From NCBI GenBank assembly GCA_964019135.1, contig OZ025256.1:14515911-14579910 (forward strand): a DNA stretch of 64,000 nucleotides. Direction: 5' to 3'. This DNA comes from Arenicola marina (lineage: Eukaryota > Annelida > Polychaeta > Arenicolidae). Below, in pieces: positions 62,401-64,000 of the stretch. The position numbers and the translations under genes are program-made. The notes beneath the pieces are model-generated. The model did no database searches and was not told the DNA's origin. It worked only from the letters and a program-made list of their open reading frames with translations. How positions within the stretch are numbered: position 1 is the first letter of the stretch; the number at the start of each line of letters is the position of its first letter.

Positions 62401-64000
62401 GTGGAAGTTCATGGACAGCCAGGAGAAGGACAGGGTAGTCCTGGAGGAGTTCCCCGTGGTACGCTAGCGCAACTACCTCCATTCCCTCCGGGGGGGACAT
62501 TTCATAGCTCAGTGGGCTCCCGGGGGAAGGGGAGGGTACTTAATACATTGCTGGGTTTGGGGGGGGGGGGGGGTCCGCGAAAAAGCCCCCCCCCCTTTTT
62601 TCTTTCAATGCGCTCAGAAGCGGCGTGTTATTGCTGACAGCCGGTCGAAATGGCCATTTTTGGTTCGGTTTATTTATTTTTCCGGCAAAGTTTTGAAATA
62701 TCCGCTGTATCTGCGGTATCTTTTTCATCACAAATGTCCGCTCTCTCAGGCATCCAGGGGCACCCGCCGGACCTCCCCCACCACCAGATTTGTATAATAG
62801 GGCCCCCCCCCCCGGGAGTGGGTTAGAGCGCTTTCTCTGGCCACCTGAGAGCCCATAGGTGGTTTGAACCCTGCTGTGGTCATGTCTGTGTGTTCGCAGA
62901 TTAAAGATCCCCTGTACTTCTTTGCAAAGAGAAGGGTGTTACCCCGGAGACATGGCTCCGCTCTTCCCTTCCTTCTCCCATTGACGCGACATGAGCACAA
63001 GTGGTTAAAGCGTCCTGAATATGCAACCACTCTTGGGTCTCCCTGTGGCGTTCGGCTTGTCGAGTGTGCTCGCTAGAACCAGCCGAATAAGCGGCTGTTG
63101 CGTGGTTCGAACCCCACATGTACAAATATCTATATTTGTACACGATGCACATCCTTCGTGAAACATGTTTCCTGGTATGGTATTTAATCTCATCATGATT
63201 ATCTGTATCGCAAGATAAGTCTCGGTGAGAAAAGTCACGTGAAATGTTGTTTTTGTGTAATTGGTCTGCGGAATGTTTATGTGACTCAGTTATCGTTTTT
63301 TCACTATAGATATCAGCAGAGTTTCGGAACTTGAAACCCATTTACCAGGACGTCATATCAGATATCTGCCAGAAGATGGGGCGAGGGATGACAGTCTATC
63401 TGGATCGGTCTCCGGACACCATTGAGGAATGGAATGAGGTACCGCGACACCTCACATTTACCTTGTGTCCGTATTTTCACCTTGGGCGTTAAAGTCCCTA
63501 CTTATTATCATTGTCTCAAGATGGCTCAATCTTAAAGCCAGCGAACTCGAGTATTGCGGTAAATGTACTACGCGAGTAATACGTGAGCTATACAGAAACA
63601 ATGATTATCGCTAACATTTGAAGAACGACCGTAATAATGGACTCTTACTGCAATTGAATTCTCCCTCTATTAACACGATTGTTAGTTTTGCCGCATCATC
63701 GACCGACATCTACATCTATAACTGTTTCATTATCACCACCACGAGCATGGATTCTCCATATATTAAAGATGTTTTAATGTCACCGACTGCAGCCTTGAAG
63801 TCTCCATATATTAAAGATGTTTCAATATCACCATAACGGGCATTAAAGTCTCCATACATTAACGTTTTTCAGTATTGCCATTACGTGGCTGGGTTAGTGG
63901 GCATCGGACTATCACAGCTATTTTCGGCCTCGGAGCTGGAAGATCCCATCGTGGGTGAAGACAAAGACCTCGCCAACTCCATGGGACTCTTTCTTCAGAA
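59427..64000 (+). CDS. FDFT1: Squalene synthase, first five coding exons (3' cut by the window)
   Basis: Joins two farnesyl diphosphates through presqualene diphosphate to squalene, at the ER, as the first committed sterol step. Exons: 59427-59525, 60387-60484, 62275-62458, 63310-63438, 63873-64000 (incomplete). All have GT-AG borders with agreeing phases. The start has a strong context (GTTGCCATGG), and the N-terminus [19 protein letters not shown] parallels human MEFVKCLGHPEEFYNLVRF. Exon 3 has the first aspartate-rich motif ALDTVEDD, with D80, D84 and D85 at the human numbers. Exon 5 begins exactly at Y171 ([12 protein letters not shown]), a residue known to be catalytic, and runs to SMGLFLQK at residue 212. 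The second DxxED motif and the C-terminal membrane anchor lie outside. Introns 2-4 carry a satellite, MITE, SINEs and junction duplications. Confidence 0.97.
59646..59675. promoter_or_regulatory. X-box-like palindrome and CRE-like site in FDFT1 intron 1
   Basis: GTTGCTATAGCAAC (59646-59659) is a perfect 14-bp palindrome two bases from the RFX consensus GTTGCCATGGCAAC. TGATGTCA follows at 59668-59675, one base from a CRE. Such pairs are frequent in core promoters. This is inference from motif matching only. Confidence 0.35.
59792..59821 (+). other. 12-bp perfect hairpin abutting a donor-like site
   Basis: CTGGCAGCAGTT, loop TCACC, then AACTGCTGCCAG, immediately followed by GTAAGTGAC at 59821. 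With the X-box/CRE-like pair 120-150 bp upstream this could be the end of an alternative non-coding first exon. It contains no ATG. Alternatively it is part of an unrecognised mobile element. Confidence 0.5.
60263..60321. repeat. 19-bp tandem repeat
   Basis: Three units of GATATGTTAACATGCCCTT in FDFT1 intron 1. Confidence 0.93.
60612..60920 (+). mobile_element. MITE with G-tract ends, copy 2
   Basis: The same element as 44199-44493 in opposite orientation (shared CGCGATCCGTTATAGCAG, GGGGATCGTTATCCGTACAA), in FDFT1 intron 2. The left edge is blurred by a G-rich tract, the right edge is GAGGGGGTAACCCCC. Confidence 0.7.
61289..62008. repeat. 180-bp satellite, four units
   Basis: GTATCTAAATGTAGTTGTCC recurs at 61289, 61469, 61650 and 61830. 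Units are nearly identical and differ mainly in G-run length (GGAGGGGAGGGGGG tract). It lies in FDFT1 intron 2 with a purine-rich core and does not include exon sequence. Confidence 0.95.
62124..62146 (+). other. Decoy copy of the FDFT1 exon 3 acceptor
   Basis: CAGGCACGCCATTTG at 62132 duplicates the true junction at 62272, exactly 140 bp downstream, including 12 nt of exon 3. The copy keeps the AG. The 140 nt between are free of in-frame stops in the upstream reading phase, but use of the copy would shift the downstream frame and meet a TGA. Confidence 0.75.
62459..62800. other. FDFT1 intron 3, G-run rich part
   Basis: Two opposed G/C runs (62561-62572 and 62587-62596) could form a hairpin. 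No exon or element end is recognised before the SINE. Confidence 0.4.
62801..63030 (+). mobile_element. tRNA-derived SINE, family A, plus orientation
   Basis: The body matches the other copies in reverse (GGTTAGAGCGC, GAGAGCC, GTGGTTTGAACCCTG, GTTACCCCGGAGACATGGCTC, ATTGACGCGACATGA, AAAGCGTCCTGAATA). The head is disrupted by a C-run, so the left edge is approximate. It lies in FDFT1 intron 3. Confidence 0.85.
63040..63160 (+). mobile_element. tRNA-like SINE, family B, plus orientation
   Basis: TGGCGTTCGGCTTGTCGAGTG, then CAGCCGAATAAGCGGCTG and GCGTGGTTCGAACCCCACA. This is the same segment series as 45545-45722 and the edges of the 34-bp array. The boundaries are approximate. Confidence 0.65.
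63725..63895 (+). repeat. 48-bp repeat running into FDFT1 exon 5
   Basis: Units start TCTCCATATATTAAAGATG at about 63751 and 63799, and a third (TCTCCATACATTAACG) begins at 63850. Its second half is the real acceptor and exon start, TTTTTCAG/TATTGCCATTACG. The same half in earlier units reads TTTCAATATCACCATAACGG and TTTTAATGTCACCGACTGC, and a further partial unit (TTTCATTATCACC) lies before 63751. Upstream copies lack the AG. Confidence 0.72.

Overview
The window looks like animal (metazoan) nuclear DNA, most likely from a lancelet (Branchiostoma) or another invertebrate deuterostome. The reasons are compact GT-AG introns, protein similarity to vertebrate SAGA and sterol genes, many tRNA-derived SINEs, frequent poly-G tracts and an extreme load of minisatellites. 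The species is an inference. Exon calls were made by eye, checking splice sites, codon phase and remembered human protein sequences.

Three host genes are supported. (1) 4509-6470, minus: a flavin-dependent polyamine/amine oxidase whose 5' exon was not found. (2) 26921-58077, minus: a complete 15-exon TAF5L-like gene (594 aa, WD40 subunit of SAGA/PCAF complexes). All phases agree and the length is close to the human protein. (3) 59427-64000, plus: the first five coding exons of squalene synthase (FDFT1), cut by the window edge just after Tyr171 and the FLQK region. TAF5L and FDFT1 are divergent, with about 1.35 kb between start codons.

Mobile DNA fills much of the rest. It includes a whole-looking Ty3/Gypsy element with identical LTRs (11277-19475) whose Gag carries an N-terminal RRM-like domain and PNMA-like capsid region. 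A full-length L1/Tx1-type LINE with target duplications sits in a TAF5L intron. There are two tRNA-like SINE families, several terminal-inverted-repeat elements including a MULE-like near-palindrome, and a MITE nested in a SINE.

The most unusual feature is the satellite DNA. Four large arrays in TAF5L each start inside an exon and carry its boundary. A 65-bp array (63 units) contains the last codons and the stop. A ~120-bp array repeats the exon 12 end with its donor. A 60-bp array repeats the exon 9 end with its donor plus an acceptor-like site. A 93-bp array repeats the exon 8 acceptor. FDFT1 shows small versions at its exon 3 and exon 5 acceptors. A separate 8.1-kb array of 34-bp units, in the same TAF5L intron as the ~120-bp array, grew from the B-box part of a SINE.
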